Below are positions 1 through 8,265 of a DNA stretch of 64,000 bases, in pieces. The stretch's first letter is position 1; each line of letters starts with the position of its first letter. The notes under the pieces were generated by a model, which saw only the letters and a program-made list of their open reading frames with translations, had not been told where the DNA came from and ran no database searches. A program made the position numbers and the translations under genes. The stretch comes from Thioalkalivibrio sp. HK1 (GTDB taxonomy: Bacteria > Pseudomonadota > Gammaproteobacteria > HK1), in NCBI GenBank assembly GCA_000583135.1, contig JFBG01000007.1:1-64000 (forward strand), given 5' to 3'.

Positions 1-2
1 AA

Positions 3-569
3 GGCTGGCTGCCGGAGTTGATACCGGCGTGGGGAACGCGCACGGTGGGGGCGCCCGATATCGTTCGCTATACCGGGGATTCGTGGTTCGGCAAGGGTCG
101 TTTGGGTTGCCTGCTGCGCAGCAAGGAGAATATCGGGGCGCAAGTTTGGACCCGTTCGGGCGACGGGGTGCTGGTCAACAACAGCGCGGCGCTCGAAAGC
201 GTCCTCGATCTCGAGCATGACAATCGAAGGGTGGATATCGAATCGATACCCTCGCCCGACGGGGATGAGCAGACCAATTTACGCATCCGATGCCTCGCCC
301 CCGATGGGCAGCACTGCACGAATACGACGTTTGCCTGCTACGGCGATAACGGGATGCGGCACGAAGGGGTGCTAGGTCGCATCGACCGGCTGACGGTCAG
401 GCATCTGCAAACGAGCGAGTTGGCATCGCTGATCGGGCACCGCTGGGAAGGAATGGGTCTGTCATGCGAGTTGCACTCGGATCGGCACTTCACGGTGCAG
501 GTGATGACCCGCACCGGAGGCGGCGGAGCGCTGGTCAACAACAGCGCCACCGGCGTCTTGGATAACTAG
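3..569 (+). CDS. Unrecognised protein with an internal duplication, 5' end outside window
   Basis: The frame is open to the left edge of the window. The first possible start inside is a TTG at 18, so this is probably the C-terminal part of a longer gene. Two segments of about 43 residues resemble each other: one contains AQVWTRSGDG then VLVNNSA, the other VQVMTRTGGGG then ALVNNSA, each followed within a few residues by VLD. Between them is a cysteine-containing stretch (RIRCLAPDG, FACYGDNG). I see no signal peptide or membrane segment in the visible part. A good intrinsic terminator follows about 70 bases after the stop, which supports a real transcribed gene. I do not recognise the family; the repeated module could be a surface or phage-type repeat, but that is a guess. 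Confidence 0.6.
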   Translation, partial: GWLPELIPAWGTRTVGAPDIVRYTGDSWFGKGRLGCLLRSKENIGAQVWTRSGDGVLVNNSAALESVLDLEHDNRRVDIESIPSPDGDEQTNLRIRCLAPDGQHCTNTTFACYGDNGMRHEGVLGRIDRLTVRHLQTSELASLIGHRWEGMGLSCELHSDRHFTVQVMTRTGGGGALVNNSATGVLDN

Positions 570-641
570 CGCACGAGCAGAGGCGAGCGCCTAGGGCCTG
601 ACTCGCTTTTCCAAGTTCCAAGTCTCGTAAGTTTCGATCGA

Positions 642-677
642 GGGCGGCTTGTTCCCGAAGGACAAGTCGCCCTTTTT
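642..677 (+). terminator. Rho-independent terminator
   Basis: An 11-bp stem (GGGCGGCTTGT with ACAAGTCGCCC, one G-T pair) encloses a 9-base loop and is followed directly by five T. It ends the transcript of the gene whose stop codon is near 569. Confidence 0.85.
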
Positions 678-835
678 ATGGGAATCTTATACTTACGAAT
701 CCAATGTGAGATCGTTCAAAGCGGTCTCGGGATGCCGATTCGATCGGTCTTTCTAAGATGCCGACCGCCACCTTCAACTCGACGATATCGGATTGCATCG
801 TCCCGATCTTCGGTTCCATATCACCGAACGCCGAG

Positions 836-919
836 TTACGCGAGGATGGCGGAGACGATCGCCGACACCAACGTCAAGCCTGTCAGAATCGAGCGGATCC
901 AATCAGAACCGGTCATCAT
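836..919 (-). CDS. 27-residue hydrophobic peptide
   Basis: A short ORF begins with two ATG codons. GAGGAG lies about 8 bases upstream, just past the stop of the preceding small minus-strand gene. The peptide MMTGSDWIRSILTGL continues with a hydrophobic stretch TLVSAIVSAILA, enough for one membrane span. Tight spacing behind another small membrane protein suggests a two-gene transcript. Small hydrophobic peptides of this type occur as phage holin components or type I toxins; nothing here decides between these or a chance ORF. Confidence 0.3.
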   Translation of the reverse strand: MMTGSDWIRSILTGLTLVSAIVSAILA

Positions 920-931
920 TGATCGCTCTCC

Positions 932-1144
932 TCATTCCGCAAATTTGATCGGATCCAGCCGCCCCTTGATATAGCCGACCTCGGCTTTCAGTTCGGCAAT
1001 ATCATCCTTTATCCCCAACATGTGCGAAGTCAGGCGGCTATCGACATCGTGAATCGAAGAGGCGATCCACCATGCTCCGCCCGCCATCGATAAAGCCAAC
1101 GTGAGCACCAAACCGCCGAGCGTTCCGATGATCTTCCAGTCCAT
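932..1144 (-). CDS. Small single-span membrane protein with coiled coil
   Basis: This 70-residue protein has an N-terminal membrane segment (about residues 5-29, IIGTLGGLVLTLALSMAGG). A heptad-like polar tail follows (about 35-65, ending ELKAEVGYIKGRLD) and could form a coiled coil. A purine-rich ribosome site (AGGGGGCGGGG) precedes the ATG. The arrangement resembles small phage lysis or membrane-anchored accessory proteins such as XhlA-type proteins, but the sequence is not assignable from here. The even smaller membrane peptide downstream on the same strand may be co-transcribed. Confidence 0.5.
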   Translation of the reverse strand: MDWKIIGTLGGLVLTLALSMAGGAWWIASSIHDVDSRLTSHMLGIKDDIAELKAEVGYIKGRLDPIKFAE

Positions 1145-1555
1145 TGCCCCGCCCCCTTATCCGATGCTCCCGCCCGATGCGGACAGGACAGCCTTCGATG
1201 ATGATATCCTAGGATGGTATCCTAACCACCCCCACACTCGCAGACGCGTCTTCCGAATCCCGCTTGACTTACCGGATCGCATATTTATCTTATATCGCTT
1301 GGAACTCCCCCGACCGGCAAGGCATCCCGCCCAACCTCCTTCGATGAGCACGAGCGATGACCTTCTCGCACCTACACTATCTCACTCGATGCCGGCATCG
1401 TCGGGCTATCCGCAACGGGAGCGAAGATGTCCCCCGAGGAAGTCATCTCCGCCAAAGAAAAGGAATTACATACTATTGAATCCATTCTCGGAACGAGGGC
1501 ATGATACCGAAGTTCTTTTTCGGTTTCCAAACGACGCTCAACGATCGGCGAGCGA
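1145..1555. other. Intergenic region with a possible small plus-strand gene
   Basis: No confident gene is present. On the plus strand there is a promoter-like pair, TTGACT at 1264 and TATCTT at 1286 with a 16-base spacer. A 25-codon ORF (1427-1504, MSPEEVISAKEKELHTIESI then LGTRA) has GGGAG 5 bases before its ATG, and a small hairpin (ACCGAA/TTCGGT, 1506-1523) comes directly after its stop. The same frame is open upstream to 1361 without a standard start, so the ORF could be the tail of a decayed gene. A palindrome lies at 1205-1224. Confidence 0.3.
1205..1224. promoter_or_regulatory. Palindromic, operator-like sequence
   Basis: TATCCTAGGATGGTATCCTA holds the perfect 10-bp palindrome ATCCTAGGAT and an overlapping inverted pair AGGAT/ATCCT. 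It lies about 60 bases upstream of the start of the small minus-strand membrane protein and near a plus-strand promoter-like sequence, a place where a repressor could act on both. No regulator is identified. Confidence 0.25.
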
Positions 1556-2944
1556 TCAAGCCTTGCGATTTTGCCGACCGACATCGGCCCCGACATCGGC
1601 AGCGGACGATGATTCCGGTGATGAACCCTTGGCATCCCAAACCCTGCGACCGGCGATATAGGTCGCTCGCACGGCGCGGTCATCACCGAGTATCGAAAGA
1701 GCGAAAAGCCGATCTTCGAGGCTGCGCGATAACGCATGACGCGCCTTTAGCACCGGGGTCGCGCATGGATCGAGCACCACCATATCCGCCCAATATCCGC
1801 TTTCGAGGGAGCCGATCTCATCGCCTAGCCCGAGGCTCTTCGCATTGCCTCGGGTGGCGAGATGGAACAGATCGAAAGCGCTCAGATTTCTTCCCCGAAG
1901 CATCGCCACCTTATAGGCCTCGCCCATGGTTTGGAGCATCGAGTAGCTCGTTCCGCCGCCGATATCGGTTGCGATCCCGAGCCGCACCGGCCTTTGGGGA
2001 TGCGCGATATGGCCGATATCGAAAAGTCCCGAACCGAGAAAGGTATTGGAAGTGGGACAGTGCACGATCACCGCTTTTTTACGGGCCAACAGCCTGCATT
2101 CGGACTCGCCAAGATGGATCCCGTGCGCAAAAACGCTGCGAGGTCCGACCAAGCCGAAGCGATCGTAGACATCCGTATAGTGTTTCGCCCACGGGAATTG
2201 CCTTCGGATCCGATCGATCTCCTCGGCGCTCTCGGAGAGATGGCTGTGCACGAGGCAATCGGGATATCGAGCGGCCAACGCTCCGGCATTTTGCAGTTGG
2301 GCCTCGCTGGAGGTGATGGCAAAACGCACGGTGATGGCATAGCGCAGGCGATCTCGGCCATGCCAGCGCTCGATGAGCGCCTCGCTCTCTTTGCATGCGA
2401 TCGAGGGATCGTCTCGCAGCGAAGCCGGGGCGTTTCGATCCATCATCGTCTTCCCGCTGATGATGGCTTGGCGGCGATGATGGGCCTCGGTAAAGAGCGC
2501 CTCGACCGCAACCCGATGGACCGAGGAGAAGACCAAGGCGGCGGTGGTGCCGTGCTGTATCAGGCGATCGAGAAATAAAGGGGCGGCCGCGCGGGCGTGG
2601 GATGCGGATGCGTAGCGCTTTTCCTCGGGGAATGTAAATCGCTCCAACCAATCGAGAAGATCGCGTCCGGGAGCGGCCATCATCCGGTGCTGGGGAAAAT
2701 GAATATGGGCATCGATGAGGCCCGGCAGGATCAACGCCTCGCCGTAATCATCGATCGGGAAGTCTTTGAATACATCGGGAAGGCGAGCATGAGGTCCGCG
2801 CCAGACGATGCGCCCCTCTTCGCCCGCCACCACCGCGCCTTGTCGATAAAAGCGCAACGCCCGACGGGGACCGACCGCCGCCGGATCCGCTCGAAAGGTC
2901 AATACCGATCCGCGGACCACTCGCCCGCGGGCACCTGCCGTCAC
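1556..2944 (-). CDS. guaD: Guanine deaminase
   Basis: Hydrolyses guanine to xanthine and ammonia, feeding the xanthine dehydrogenase encoded in the same run. At 462 residues it is typical of the amidohydrolase family. The metal site is complete: HxH in PGLIDAHIHF (H80, H82), VHSHL (H235), FAHG (H274) and ATDIGGG (D327). The spacing closely follows the human enzyme (82/84/240/279/330, from memory). The start overlaps the uraD stop as ATGA. It is the last gene of the purine run; the C-terminal 20 residues are serine- and alanine-rich and probably disordered. Confidence 0.93.
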   Translation of the reverse strand: MTAGARGRVVRGSVLTFRADPAAVGPRRALRFYRQGAVVAGEEGRIVWRGPHARLPDVFKDFPIDDYGEALILPGLIDAHIHFPQHRMMAAPGRDLLDWLERFTFPEEKRYASASHARAAAPLFLDRLIQHGTTAALVFSSVHRVAVEALFTEAHHRRQAIISGKTMMDRNAPASLRDDPSIACKESEALIERWHGRDRLRYAITVRFAITSSEAQLQNAGALAARYPDCLVHSHLSESAEEIDRIRRQFPWAKHYTDVYDRFGLVGPRSVFAHGIHLGESECRLLARKKAVIVHCPTSNTFLGSGLFDIGHIAHPQRPVRLGIATDIGGGTSYSMLQTMGEAYKVAMLRGRNLSAFDLFHLATRGNAKSLGLGDEIGSLESGYWADMVVLDPCATPVLKARHALSRSLEDRLFALSILGDDRAVRATYIAGRRVWDAKGSSPESSSAADVGADVGRQNRKA

Positions 2945-3471
2945 TGGACCACCCTATCCTCGATGCGAAACCTGAAAATGCGCTCGACTTGGGCCAAAGC
3001 CGTGGACCGCTCAGTCTCGATATCGTTGTCGATGCGACGCTCGAAGGCGGCGATCACCGCCTGCTTGGTGGCTCCTTTCACGGCAAAGATGAACGGGAAG
3101 CCGAAACGCCGACGATAACGATCGTTAAGCGCATGAAAACGATCGAACTCTTCACGAGAAAGCCGATCGAGCCCCGCTTGCGCCTGCTCCTCGGCGGAAG
3201 CTCGGGCGAGATCGCCGGCCAACGCGGCCCTTCCGGCGAGATCCGGATGGGCGCAAAGCAATTCCATCTGCAAAGCGGGAGCGGCATTGCGCAAAGCACC
3301 GGCGAAAGCCTCGATGACCGCCTCTCGATCCGCAAAGGGGCGAGCGGCAAAGGCCACCTCGGCCACCCAAGGCGAATCCTCCGCGATATCACCGAAGCGG
3401 GAAACGAAACCCGTCTCGTCCAAGGCATTGACGGCATCGACGGTCATCGATAGCGAGGCTTCCTCGGTCAT
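2941..3471 (-). CDS. uraD: OHCU decarboxylase
   Basis: Decarboxylates 2-oxo-4-hydroxy-4-carboxy-5-ureidoimidazoline to S-allantoin, the last step of the urate-to-allantoin path after UraH. The 176-residue protein has the family signatures HPDLAG (H75), the SxEEQ stretch near residues 92-96 and RFGFPFIFAVKG (121-132). I chose the ATG that forms an ATGA overlap with the upstream puuD stop, rather than the longer frame starting 20 codons earlier. It is coupled on both sides (puuD before, guaD after), so the three proteins should be made together. Confidence 0.92.
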   Translation of the reverse strand: MTEEASLSMTVDAVNALDETGFVSRFGDIAEDSPWVAEVAFAARPFADREAVIEAFAGALRNAAPALQMELLCAHPDLAGRAALAGDLARASAEEQAQAGLDRLSREEFDRFHALNDRYRRRFGFPFIFAVKGATKQAVIAAFERRIDNDIETERSTALAQVERIFRFRIEDRVVQ

Positions 3472-4727
3472 TGCGCGGCGGGCTCGCCTTTCGCCGCCGG
3501 GGTACCGGCAGCGCCTTGCTGGGACAACCAAAGACCTAGCCGCTCTCGCTCTTGTTCGGTCATATCGGTCTTGTTCCCGAGCGGCATGATGTGGGTACGT
3601 ACCGAAAAGGCCTCGATGGTGTCTTTGAAGCGAAGGATATCCGCGGTCGTTTCCAGCACCACATTATTCGGCGGGTTGGTGAACCCCGGATTCAGCGGCT
3701 TGTGGGCATGGCACGAAACGCAATGGACATAGGCGATTCGCAGCACTTCGAGATCGCTCACCCGCTCGGCGGATTGGCCATCGGCACCGGCGCCGCTTGC
3801 ATCCGCTACCGGCTTGGGCGCGGTCATGCCCACCAAAATCGCCAATATCCCGGCCATGGCCACGAGCGGCAAAGCCACCTTGCCGATGCCGGCTCCGCTT
3901 TCGAAATGCACAAGAACATGCCGGGTGATGCCCCCGCCGACGAGAAAAAGGGCGACCAACAACCACGCCTGCGGATGACCGCCGATCATCGGGTAGTGGC
4001 CGCTTAGCATCAACAGGATCACCGGCAAGGTCAGGTAGGTGTTATGCACCGAACGCTGCTTGCCTATCAATCCCAGACTCGGATCCGGAGGCTCTTTGGC
4101 CAATAAAGAGGCGGTGATCTTCTTTTGGTTGGGGATGATCACGGCGAAGACATTGAATGCCATCAACGTTCCGATCAGCATCCCGGTGTGGAGCAATGCA
4201 CTGCGGGCGGAAAACAGGTTGGTATAGCCCCAAGCGGCGAAAACCAGCAGAGCGAAGACGGTGATCGCCAGCGCGATCAGGTTATTGCCCAAAGGGGAAC
4301 GACAAATAGCGTGGTAGACGAACCAGCCGATGAAAAGACTCGAAACCGAGATCGCGATCCCCTGCCAAGGCTCCAAAGGCATCACCTGGGGATCGATCAA
4401 CCAGATCGAGGCGTTGAAATAGAACTGCACCACCAGCAAGGAAAAGCCGGTGACCCAAGTCAGGTAGGCCTCCCAGCGAAACCAAGTCAAACGCTCGGGG
4501 AGCGCCGCCGGTGCGACCATGTATTTTCGAACGTGATAGAAGCCACCGCCGTGAACCTCCCAAGCGGAGCCGAACACCCCTTCGGGGTCGTCGGCTTCTC
4601 GTCGCAACGAGCGATCGAGGGCGATGAAATAAAAAGAGGTGCCGATCCAGGCGATCCCTGCAATCAGGTGCGCCCAGCGAAGCAAAAGATTCAACCAATC
4701 AAGAATGAAGGGTTCGAGCGCTTCCAT
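3468..4727 (-). CDS. puuD: Urate hydroxylase PuuD, membrane protein with C-terminal cytochrome c domain
   Basis: Oxidises urate to 5-hydroxyisourate and passes electrons to the respiratory chain, in place of soluble uricase. The 419-residue protein starts with several membrane helices of the DUF989 type (about residues 5-30, 85-108, 125-145, 150-170, 180-198, 230-247, 252-270, 284-302). A c-type heme domain follows, with CVSCH at 336-340 and a probable axial Met in MPLGNK near 381. I chose the second ATG because GGAGG lies 8 bases upstream; an in-frame ATG five codons earlier has a poorer site. The family is known from alphaproteobacteria. Confidence 0.93.
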   Translation of the reverse strand: MEALEPFILDWLNLLLRWAHLIAGIAWIGTSFYFIALDRSLRREADDPEGVFGSAWEVHGGGFYHVRKYMVAPAALPERLTWFRWEAYLTWVTGFSLLVVQFYFNASIWLIDPQVMPLEPWQGIAISVSSLFIGWFVYHAICRSPLGNNLIALAITVFALLVFAAWGYTNLFSARSALLHTGMLIGTLMAFNVFAVIIPNQKKITASLLAKEPPDPSLGLIGKQRSVHNTYLTLPVILLMLSGHYPMIGGHPQAWLLVALFLVGGGITRHVLVHFESGAGIGKVALPLVAMAGILAILVGMTAPKPVADASGAGADGQSAERVSDLEVLRIAYVHCVSCHAHKPLNPGFTNPPNNVVLETTADILRFKDTIEAFSVRTHIMPLGNKTDMTEQERERLGLWLSQQGAAGTPAAKGEPAAQ

Positions 4728-4873
4728 ATAAAACGCCTCCATCAGCCCTCTCGTCGCTTGTCGTGATCTGCCGACCCGTCGAAGCCGAAAACAGGCCCGT
4801 TCATGGCCCGAAAACGATAGGGCAAGCCGATATTCAAGCCGATCGTCGATCCGGCATGGCCATTCTTCCCGCA

Positions 4874-4912
4874 GGTCGGGGCTTTTCGGGCTCGTTCCGA
4901 AAAGCCCCGACC
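4874..4912. promoter_or_regulatory. Long perfect hairpin between binding-protein gene and puuD
   Basis: A perfect 16-bp inverted repeat (GGTCGGGGCTTTTCGG and its complement) encloses a 7-base loop. Neither side has a T run, so it is not a classic terminator. In the minus-strand transcript it falls just after the periplasmic binding protein gene. There it could act as a 3' stabiliser or partial stop, giving more binding protein than PuuD, a common pattern in ABC operons. The rest of the roughly 300-base gap shows nothing I can name. Confidence 0.6.
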
Positions 4913-5028
4913 GCGAAAATCGTTTGCGATTTCAATCCATCGAACATTGGGCCGATATACGAATCGCCGAAGCGACACGCCTAGCCGCATTGCAACGATA
5001 CGGGCAACGATGCAGAATTATTGTCGCA

Positions 5029-6096
5029 TCATTGCGGCAAAGTATCGTCGATACCCTCGACATACCAGTTCATGCCGAGCAGCGTCTGATCATCGAGATG
5101 CTCGCCCTCGCCGATCACCATCGTGCCGTCTTGCTTCTTGATCGGGCCGCTGAATACGTGCATCTCCCCCGAAGCGATTTTGGCTTGGGTTTGGCGAGCC
5201 ATCTCCGCCACATCGTCGGGGATATTGGTATAGGGGGCCATCTCGACCATCCCTTCGGCCATCCCCCGCCAGACATCCTGCGAGGCCCAAGTGCCGTCCA
5301 TCACCGCCCTGACTCGATCGACGTAATAAGGAGCCCAGTTATTGACGATGGCGGAAACCTGGGCCTTGGGCGCGAATTCGAACATATTCGAAGCCTGACC
5401 GAAAGCGAGCGCTCCCTTCTCCTGGGCGATTTGCAAAGGAGCGGGGGAATCGGTGTGCTGGGTGATGACATCCGCCCCTTGGTCGATCAGGACCTTGGCG
5501 GCATCCGCTTCCTTGCCGGGATCGAACCACGAGTTGACCCAAACCACCTTGACCTGAAAATCGGGATTGACGGACTGCGCTCCGAGCATGAAGGCATTGA
5601 TACCGCGCACGACTTCGGGGATCGGGAAGGAGGCGATATAACCGACCACCCCGCTTTTCGACATTCTGGCGGCGATCTGCCCGTTCACATAGCGTCCCTC
5701 GTAGAAACGCGCGGAATAGGTGGCGACGTTATCGGAGCGCTTGTAGCCGGTGGCGTGCTCGAATTTGACATCGGGGAATCTCTTCGCCACTTTGATGGTC
5801 GGATCCATGAATCCGAAGGAAGTGGTGAATATCAGCCCCACGCCCTGACGGGCAAGCCGGGTGATCGCCCGCTCCGCATCCGCACCCTCGGGGATATTCT
5901 CGACGTAGATGGTCTCGATTCGATCGCCGAATTCCTTCTCGACCGCCAAACGTCCCTGATCGTGCTGATAGGTCCATCCGTGGTCGCCGATCGGCCCCAC
6001 ATAGATGAAGCCGACTTTGAGATCCGCCGCCGAGGCAACGAAGGAGACCGCGGCCAATACGATGCCGACGGCCATGGCCGTGTATTTCTTGTACAT
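5029..6096 (-). CDS. BMP-family substrate-binding protein of a purine/nucleoside ABC transporter
   Basis: Periplasmic ligand-binding subunit for the transporter encoded directly upstream. The start is fixed by AAGGAG 8 bases before the ATG; a longer open frame upstream lacks this. The signal peptide is clear (MYKKYTAMAVG, hydrophobic core, cut after about ASA at residue 23). The mature protein starts DLKVGFIYVGPIGDHGW, typical of the BMP/PnrA-like family, which binds purine nucleosides and related ligands. The 355-residue length is normal. Location among xdh, puuD, uraD and guaD points to a purine base, urate or nucleoside as cargo; the exact ligand cannot be read. Confidence 0.88.
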   Translation of the reverse strand: MYKKYTAMAVGIVLAAVSFVASAADLKVGFIYVGPIGDHGWTYQHDQGRLAVEKEFGDRIETIYVENIPEGADAERAITRLARQGVGLIFTTSFGFMDPTIKVAKRFPDVKFEHATGYKRSDNVATYSARFYEGRYVNGQIAARMSKSGVVGYIASFPIPEVVRGINAFMLGAQSVNPDFQVKVVWVNSWFDPGKEADAAKVLIDQGADVITQHTDSPAPLQIAQEKGALAFGQASNMFEFAPKAQVSAIVNNWAPYYVDRVRAVMDGTWASQDVWRGMAEGMVEMAPYTNIPDDVAEMARQTQAKIASGEMHVFSGPIKKQDGTMVIGEGEHLDDQTLLGMNWYVEGIDDTLPQ

Positions 6097-6182
6097 GATC
6101 TTTACTCCTTTTTGGTGATGAATCTCGGTGGTGCATCCAAAAAAAAGATTCGTGAAGCGTCCTATGCCGCTGCGCGGAAAAC

Positions 6183-7103
6183 TCAACGATCCGGCACGAA
6201 AGCCTGCCCCAAACAGGCCGGGGTATTGGCCTTGGCCAAGATACGATCGCCGGAAATCAGAACCAAGGCGACGATGGTCGCCAAATAGGGCAGCGATGAA
6301 AGCAGCTGGGGAGGGATTCCCGCCCCCAATCCTTGCGCATAAAGCCCCATGATCCAAACCGCTCCGAAAAGATAGGCGCCGACGAGGACCCTTCCCGGCA
6401 CCCATGTCGCAAAGACCACCAGCGCCAAAGCGATCCAGCCCCGGCCTGCGGTCATGCTCTCGATCCACTGCGTAGTGTAGGCGAGCGAGAGATGAGCCCC
6501 CGCCAGCCCCGCGCACGCCCCGCCGAATGCGATGCACGCGCAACGCACCGCGATCACTTTATAGCCCAAAGCGTGCGCCGAATGATGGTTGATCCCCACC
6601 GCGCGGATGACGAGCCCCGTTTTGGTGCGCGATAAAACGAAAGCGGTTGCAATGGTGAGGATGAACGAAGCGTAAACCAAAACATCCTGAGCGAAGAAGG
6701 CCGAGCCGACGATCGGCAAATCGCTCAACAGCGGAATCTCGATCCTCTCGAGTTTGACTCCGGGCAAGCCGGTGAAGGGCTCGCCCACGAGACCTGACAA
6801 TCCCAATCCGAAGAGGGTCAGGGCAAGCCCGGTCGCCACTTGATTGGCCGCCAGTATCTGGGTGAGAAAGGCGAATAGCAGCGACATCGCGATACCGGTG
6901 ACCACCGCGGCCACGATACCCAAGGTGGCGGAGCCGACGGTATAGGCCGCCGCGAAGCCGGCGACCGCCCCCATCACCATCATCCCCTCGACGCCGAGGT
7001 TGAGCACGCCGGAACGCTCGACCACCAACTCCCCGATCGCCGCCAGCAAAAGCGGGGTGGAGGCGGCGACGATGGTAACCAAAGCGGCTTCGACCAGGCT
7101 CAT
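6183..7103 (-). CDS. ABC transporter permease, nucleoside/purine type (second permease)
   Basis: One of two dissimilar permease subunits. It is almost entirely hydrophobic with eight to ten helices and carries the family stretch SGVLNLGVEGMM near residues 31-42, seen in BMP-system permeases of the YufQ/NupC type. The start MSLVEAALVT was preferred over an ATG ten codons upstream because it has GGAAG about 9 bases before it and matches usual family starts. It follows the other permease gene after 64 bases and precedes the binding protein gene. Confidence 0.88.
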   Translation of the reverse strand: MSLVEAALVTIVAASTPLLLAAIGELVVERSGVLNLGVEGMMVMGAVAGFAAAYTVGSATLGIVAAVVTGIAMSLLFAFLTQILAANQVATGLALTLFGLGLSGLVGEPFTGLPGVKLERIEIPLLSDLPIVGSAFFAQDVLVYASFILTIATAFVLSRTKTGLVIRAVGINHHSAHALGYKVIAVRCACIAFGGACAGLAGAHLSLAYTTQWIESMTAGRGWIALALVVFATWVPGRVLVGAYLFGAVWIMGLYAQGLGAGIPPQLLSSLPYLATIVALVLISGDRILAKANTPACLGQAFVPDR

Positions 7104-7167
7104 CGATCGCATCTTCCATCTTGTCGAGCACACCGCCCGGCCCGTTGCCCGGTGCGAAATCTTCCGA

Positions 7168-8265
7168 TCATGCCTGACCTCTTTTCGGGGTGGTCGTTGC
7201 CAAGCCGGTACCGATCCAGCGCAAGCGATAGAGGATCAATGTATCGCAGGCGAGGATGAAGAACAGCAGCATGCCTTGGAAAACCCGCGCGGTTTTATCC
7301 GAAACCCCCGTCAGCTCGATTTGCGCGGCCTCGCCTCCGAGATAGCTGATCCCCAGCGCGATCCCCGCCAACAACACCCCCACCGGATTCAAACGACCGA
7401 GAAAGGCCACGATGATCGCGGTGAATCCGTAGCCCGGGGAGATCGAGGGCTGCAACTGGCCGATGGGTCCGGCGACTTCGCAGATCCCCGCCAGCCCCGC
7501 CAGCCCTCCGGCGAGGATGAAGCAGAACCATAAAGTGCGGGGACGAGAAAAGCCACCGAAGCCGCTGGCCTTGGGCGCCTCTCCGCTGATGCGAATCTCG
7601 AAACCCTTCAAAGTCTTGGACATCATAATGAACAGGGTAAATACCACCAACAGCGCTATCAACGCCCCTGCATGCACCCTTCCATCGCCCAGAGTCGGCA
7701 GCAGTTGCCAAGACTCGAAACTGACCGAATGGGGAAAGTTATAACCGTGGGGATCGCGCCACGGACCCCGCACTAGCCAATCGAGCAGATAAAGCGCGAC
7801 ATAGACCAGCATCAAGCTGGTCAGAATTTCGCTGGCCCCGAAGCGATGGCGAAAAAAGGCGGGGATCGCGGCCCAAGCGATGCCCCCGGCGATGCCGCAA
7901 AGGATCATCAGCGGCAAGACCATCGGCGATTCCCATCCGGGCAGGAGGATCGGGATCGCGGCCCCGGCGATCGCTCCTGCGGTCAGCTGGCCCTCGGCGC
8001 CGATATTCCAGATATTCGCCTTGAAGCAGATCGCAAGCCCGACACCGATCAGCACCAGCGGGGCGGTCTTGACGATCAACTCCTCGATCGACCACCACGT
8101 GGTCACCGGCTCGACGAAATAGACATAAAGGGCGTGCAAGGGATCCAACCCGCGGGCGGCGAAGAGGATGCCGCCGACGACGAGCGTCAGGCCGATCGCC
8201 AGCAACGGCGATAGGAAGGGCATCCAGCGGCTTCGCTCCGGGCGTTTTTCAAGGATGAGCCGCAT
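7168..8265 (-). CDS. ABC transporter permease, nucleoside/purine type (first permease)
   Basis: The 365-residue partner permease (YufP/NupB-like). Helices begin at about residue 16. The conserved family segment ICFKANIWNIGAEGQLTAGA lies at about 79-98, the counterpart of the LNLGVEG stretch in the other permease. The start overlaps the ATPase gene by 17 bases, so translation is coupled. Together with the other permease and the double ATPase it would form a complete importer. Confidence 0.9.
   Translation of the reverse strand: MRLILEKRPERSRWMPFLSPLLAIGLTLVVGGILFAARGLDPLHALYVYFVEPVTTWWSIEELIVKTAPLVLIGVGLAICFKANIWNIGAEGQLTAGAIAGAAIPILLPGWESPMVLPLMILCGIAGGIAWAAIPAFFRHRFGASEILTSLMLVYVALYLLDWLVRGPWRDPHGYNFPHSVSFESWQLLPTLGDGRVHAGALIALLVVFTLFIMMSKTLKGFEIRISGEAPKASGFGGFSRPRTLWFCFILAGGLAGLAGICEVAGPIGQLQPSISPGYGFTAIIVAFLGRLNPVGVLLAGIALGISYLGGEAAQIELTGVSDKTARVFQGMLLFFILACDTLILYRLRWIGTGLATTTPKRGQA

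Noticed and set aside
1101..2316. Long plus-strand ORFs opposite and beyond guaD
   Set aside because: Arginine/serine-rich translations with no motif; they mirror the codon pattern of guaD on the other strand.
4924..6288. 454-codon plus-strand ORF opposite the BMP binding protein gene
   Set aside because: The minus strand encodes a clear signal peptide and BMP family protein with a good ribosome site; the plus frame is a shadow.
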